This document shows positions 32,488 through 35,638 of a DNA stretch of 35,638 nucleotides, in pieces. This DNA comes from Bacteroidota bacterium. Its GTDB lineage: Bacteria > Bacteroidota > Bacteroidia > Flavobacteriales > Flavobacteriaceae. The position numbers were made by a program, and so were the translations under genes. The first letter of the stretch is position 1, and every line of letters starts with the position of its first letter. The notes beneath the pieces are model-generated. The model saw nothing but the letters and a program-made list of their open reading frames with translations, searched no databases and was not told where the DNA came from. The stretch is taken from assembly GCA_024280635.1 (NCBI GenBank), contig JAJRPS010000027.1, positions 1-35,638 on the forward strand. The letters run 5' to 3'.

Positions 32488-33972
32488 ATGAAACATTTAT
32501 TACTATTACTAACCTTAATTAGTTTTTCTGGGTTTTCACAAAATATTGATGACGCCTTACTATACAGTACTGAAAACAATTACAGCTCTGCAAGGTATCA
32601 AGCTATGAGTGGTGCATTTGGCGCACTAGGAGGCGATTTATCCGCTATAAATGATAACCCTGCAGGTAGTGCTGTCTTTAAAAATAGCTTAATGACAGCC
32701 TCTTTATCTGTCAATAATAAAAACAACAAAGCTGTTTATTTTGGCACACAAACAGATACTAATGATTCCAATTTAAACATCAACCAATTGGGAGGAGCGT
32801 TAGTCTTAAAAGACACAGGGAGCTCTGATTGGAATAAAATAGTAATTGCTCTAAATTTTGAACAAAACCAAAGCTTTAATACCGAGTATTTTATATCAGG
32901 GAAAAGTGATACTTCTTTGAATACTTATTTTTTAAATTATGCAAACGGATTAGCTTTTCAAGACATTCAAGCATTGTCTGGAGAACTTATTGAAGAGGCT
33001 TATTTAAATATTGGAGCATACAGTGGTTATGACTATCAACAAGCATTTTTAGGATACTATGCTGGTATTATTGATCCAGTAGACGCATCAAACCCCTTAA
33101 ATACAAATTATATTGGCACTGCTAGCTATACTACCGCAAATCAAGATTATTACTATAGCAGTACAGGAAATAATAGTAAGCTAAATTTTAACTTTGCTAC
33201 GCAATACAAGAATGATTTATATTTGGGTTTATCACTAAATGCACATACTATTGATACTAGAAAAGCAACAACTATAAAAGAAAATGGTTATCATAGTACC
33301 TCTGCATTAAAATTTTCAAGATTTAGCAATTATTTAAACACGCAAGCAAGAGGATTTTCTTTTCAACTAGGTTTGATTAAGAAGATGAAAAATGGGTTAC
33401 GATTAGGAGCTTCCTTTCAATCGCCAACTTGGTATACTGTTTCAGAAGAATTATCACAAAGTATAAACTCCAATTTAGCAGATGCTGATATTGGTTATAT
33501 TGGAACCAATCAAATTAATATTTTTGAAGATTATAAACTACGTACACCCTTAAAATTAACTGGTAGCGCTGCTATGGTTATCGGAAAAAAAGGTTTAATT
33601 AGTGTAGATTATCATTATAAAGATTATAATAATATTAAAATGAAACCTAATTCGTCTTTTAATACGGTAAACGCAGAAATTAGTCAAGTTTTAAAAGGAA
33701 CCAATGAAATTAACATTGGTGGCGAATATCGCATTGAAAAAACAAGTTTACGAGCGGGTTATCGTTTTGAAGAAACGCCTTTTAAAAATAAAAGTGTTGC
33801 TGGAGATCTAACAGGATACTCGCTAGGGTTTGGTTATAATTTTGGACGTACTAAATTGGACTTAGCATACAGCCAAAACAATCAAAGAAATAGTCATCTA
33901 GTGTATGATAATCTCGCAGCACTAAATGAACGAAAATCTAATTTTGTAGCTTCTTTAACCTATAATTTTTAA
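32488..33972 (+). CDS. OMPP1/FadL/TodX-type outer-membrane transport protein
   Basis: The 494-residue protein has a signal peptide (cleavage after SGFSQ, about 18). The N-terminal segment YSSARYQAMSGAFGALGGDLSAINDNPAGSA is the hallmark of this family. Alternating amphipathic strands follow, and it ends with an aromatic residue (VASLTYNF), as porin-like barrels do. FadL-type barrels import hydrophobic compounds; flavobacterial members are often labelled hemin receptors without proof. It follows the lipoprotein terminator by 18 bases, leaving little room for a promoter, so some read-through is likely. Confidence 0.88.
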   Translation: MKHLLLLLTLISFSGFSQNIDDALLYSTENNYSSARYQAMSGAFGALGGDLSAINDNPAGSAVFKNSLMTASLSVNNKNNKAVYFGTQTDTNDSNLNINQLGGALVLKDTGSSDWNKIVIALNFEQNQSFNTEYFISGKSDTSLNTYFLNYANGLAFQDIQALSGELIEEAYLNIGAYSGYDYQQAFLGYYAGIIDPVDASNPLNTNYIGTASYTTANQDYYYSSTGNNSKLNFNFATQYKNDLYLGLSLNAHTIDTRKATTIKENGYHSTSALKFSRFSNYLNTQARGFSFQLGLIKKMKNGLRLGASFQSPTWYTVSEELSQSINSNLADADIGYIGTNQINIFEDYKLRTPLKLTGSAAMVIGKKGLISVDYHYKDYNNIKMKPNSSFNTVNAEISQVLKGTNEINIGGEYRIEKTSLRAGYRFEETPFKNKSVAGDLTGYSLGFGYNFGRTKLDLAYSQNNQRNSHLVYDNLAALNERKSNFVASLTYNF

Positions 33973-34490
33973 TACCAATTTATAATGTCGAATTAAAAGC
34001 ATTTATATCGTGATGATTAATTGTCTGGACTTATGTTAGGACGTTTTAAAAAAACCTTTATAACCTTATATCTTTTTTCGCAAGAAACTTTCTTAGACTC
34101 TTAAGTTTTGTCTTAAAATATTTAATTAGGAATACCTCAATAAATGATAACTTACGGAAATACCATGCTCTAATTTCACCCAATTTACTAAATTTCAATA
34201 CACTCAGAGCAGATACTCGCTTTGACAACTCCCTTAGAAACATAGTTGATTCTAATTCAGTTTTTAGGATTTCCGGATAATAGTTCTTTATTCCTCTACT
34301 TGATTCTTAATACATCTACATTCTAGAGTTCTTACGGAAACATTTAGCAAGTTTAATCTATTTTTTTGTAATTCAATCAACCTATTAAGTGCTATTCAAA
34401 ACTAAAAATAGTTTGTTATTTTCGAAGTAATCACCTTATATATTCTATTCCAATTAAGCGGATTTAGAACCTTTAAACATTTCTATCTTT
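33973..34490. other. Gene-poor stretch upstream of the IS982 remnant
   Basis: No complete gene is seen. On the minus strand a frame from about 34300 to 34058 reads KNYYPEILKTELES, then MFLRELSKRVSALSVLKFSK, and ends FLAKKDIRL. It is open for about 80 codons but has no recognisable family and no good start, so it may be the tail of a lost gene. The rest is AT-rich without clear signals. Confidence 0.4.
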
Positions 34491-34495
34491 CATAT

Positions 34496-35146
34496 GTTAA
34501 AAAAGCATACGAAAGATGATTTTCCTGCAACGGTATCTTACAATAGATTTACAGAACTAATTGGTCAAAATTTAATGGTAATGGACTGTTATTAAATACC
34601 TGTTGTTTAGGGGATTCTACAGGTATCTCTTTTGTATACCCTACGCCTATTAGAGTATGTAAACCCAAACGTATTCGGAATAACAAAGTATTAAAAAGCA
34701 TTGCTACTACTGGAGAACCTACAATGGGATGGTTTCACGGATTCAAACTTCATATTATTATAAATGATGAAGAAGAAATTCTAAATTTTACCATTACACA
34801 AGCTAATGTTGACGATAGAACTCCGTAAAAAAAAGAGAAGTTTTTTTAGAAAAAATCTATGGATAACTATATACCCACAAAGGTTATATTGGTAAAGATT
34901 TAATGCAACTTCTTTTTACGAATGGACTGTATTAATTACACATACTAAAAAAAATATGAAGAACTCTTTAATGACAATGAGTGATAAAATTTTACTCCGT
35001 AAAAGATCTATTATTGAAACCGTAAATGACGAACTTAAAAATATTTGTCAAATATTGTCGCAGGACTTATTGCGTACAATCTTTTACACAAGAAACCTTC
35101 TATTAAATATCAAACAGTAACGTCTAATCAACTGTCTTTTTATTAA
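34496..35146 (+). mobile_element. Decayed IS982-family transposase
   Basis: Fragments in several frames line up in order with IS982 transposases: FPATVSYNRFTEL, LNTCCLGDSTGISFV, then TPIRVCKPKRIRNNKVLKSI, TMGWFHGFKLHIIIND and ITQANVDDRTP. Next come [64 protein letters not shown] and a final NQLSLFY before TAA at 35144-35146. The first catalytic Asp (in the usual GISFVDST) is replaced: the sequence reads FVYPT. The Asp of NVDDR and the Glu of IETVND remain. Stops, frameshifts and a deletion after NICQI show it is inactive. The N-terminal third is missing. Confidence 0.85.
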
Positions 35147-35191
35147 TCGAACTCAGATTCTTAAATATACAAGTATAAAATATATAGTAAT

Positions 35192-35225
35192 AAAAAATGC
35201 CTCACGATATCGTGAGGCATTTTTT
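35192..35225 (-). terminator. Perfect 34-base palindromic terminator
   Basis: AAAAAATGCCTCACGAT is followed directly by its exact complement ATCGTGAGGCATTTTTT. It lies 19 bases past the stop of the minus-strand gene ending at 35244 and gives a U run in that direction. Confidence 0.88.
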
Positions 35226-35243
35226 ATTTATTTTGGATTAATT

Positions 35244-35638
35244 TTATCTTCTTATACTAAAGTGTGCTCTAAACTCTTTTTGAGTAGCAGTACCTACTGC
35301 ACCTTCTATGTAGATAATTTTAAACCAATAGTCCGTTGCTGGCATTGGATTACCGTTATAGGTTCCGTCCCATCCTTGACTATCTGGATCTAATTGTTTT
35401 AGCAATTTACCAAACCTGTCAAAAATATAGATTTGACTAATTGGGATGCCTGCTTGACCGTGTATTGCCCAATAATCATTAAAGCCATCTCCGTTTGGCG
35501 TAAAGAAACGTGGGTAATCAATTACAAATACCGTTTCTATATGTTCCCAACATCCTGTACCATCATTAATGGTTATGGTATGACTTCCTGGGGTTACATC
35601 ATTAAAAATACCCGTTGTATTTTGCTCATCACCATCTA
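35244..35638 (-). CDS. Type IX-secreted surface protein, gliding-motility-associated C-terminus (partial)
   Basis: The frame enters from the right edge and ends with TAA at 35246-35244, giving 130 C-terminal residues. They include TPGSHTITINDGTGC (the end of a repeat or Ig-like domain), then the type B sorting domain: VIDYPRFFTPNGDGFNDYWA, ISQIYIFDRFGKLLKQL, GWDGTYNGNPMPATDYWFKI and a final EFRAHFSIRR. This C-terminal domain (CHU_C/T9SS type B) directs secretion through the gliding-associated type IX system, often of very large adhesins such as SprB. The main body lies outside the window. Confidence 0.93.
   Translation of the reverse strand, partial: DGDEQNTTGIFNDVTPGSHTITINDGTGCWEHIETVFVIDYPRFFTPNGDGFNDYWAIHGQAGIPISQIYIFDRFGKLLKQLDPDSQGWDGTYNGNPMPATDYWFKIIYIEGAVGTATQKEFRAHFSIRR

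Overview
The window comes from an AT-rich member of the Bacteroidota, almost certainly the family Flavobacteriaceae. Four lines of sequence evidence support this. There are Bacteroidota-type promoters (TTG, 19 bases, TAnnTTTG). There are gliding/type IX secretion genes (gldF, gldG, and both type A and type B sorting C-termini). The Rhs core has the flavobacterial form. The gene order kdsD-tatC-AhpD-like-lptB and LUD-cdsA-psd-ACBP is one I recognise from flavobacteria. I did not assign a genus.

Layout. 1-67 is the 5' end of a 16S rRNA gene reading left, driven by two near-identical tandem promoters (290-319 and 422-451). 480-2600 is an accessory, decaying region. It holds a displaced Rhs tip with a C-terminal toxin-like tail (1504-2383), an overlapping immunity-like reading frame carrying one stop codon (1005-1517), and several non-coding repeat-like blocks. 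2674-10016 is a minus-strand run recQ-pabB-tilS-dsbD. 10236-13175 is a plus-strand run kdsD-tatC-AhpD-like-lptB, mixing lipopolysaccharide supply and transport with Tat export. 13176-13573 holds a nested palindrome and the remnant of a small DNA-binding protein. 13574-17724 is minus-strand: gldF (frameshifted), an unknown membrane protein, gldG, then dnaN. lpdA follows on the plus strand.

19524-24109 looks like one plus-strand transcription unit: LUD protein, cdsA, psd, acyl-CoA-binding protein, YceI-like lipoprotein, and a TPR/LuxR-type membrane regulator broken by one base in an A8 run. It joins phospholipid synthesis (CDP-diacylglycerol to phosphatidylethanolamine) to lipid-binding proteins and a possible sensor. 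Next come a type IX-secreted Asp-box beta-propeller, a small unknown protein, fmt and an HU gene with a textbook promoter. Then on the minus strand lie proS, two identical tRNA-Glu genes and rpsT. 31409-33972 encodes a Tyr/Gly-rich lipoprotein with an in-frame minisatellite and an OMPP1/FadL-type outer-membrane protein. 33973-35243 holds a decayed IS982-family transposase. The window ends inside a gene for a type IX-secreted protein with a gliding-motility-associated C-terminus.

Most of the window is ordinary core genome. The points most worth a second look are the Rhs tip/immunity pair, the unknown gene between gldF and gldG, the two single-base homopolymer frameshifts (gldF and the TPR/LuxR gene), the doubled DsbD N-domain, the RecQ without zinc cysteines, and the hairpin-rich GC islands. 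I did not find a convincing entirely new defence or biosynthetic system.
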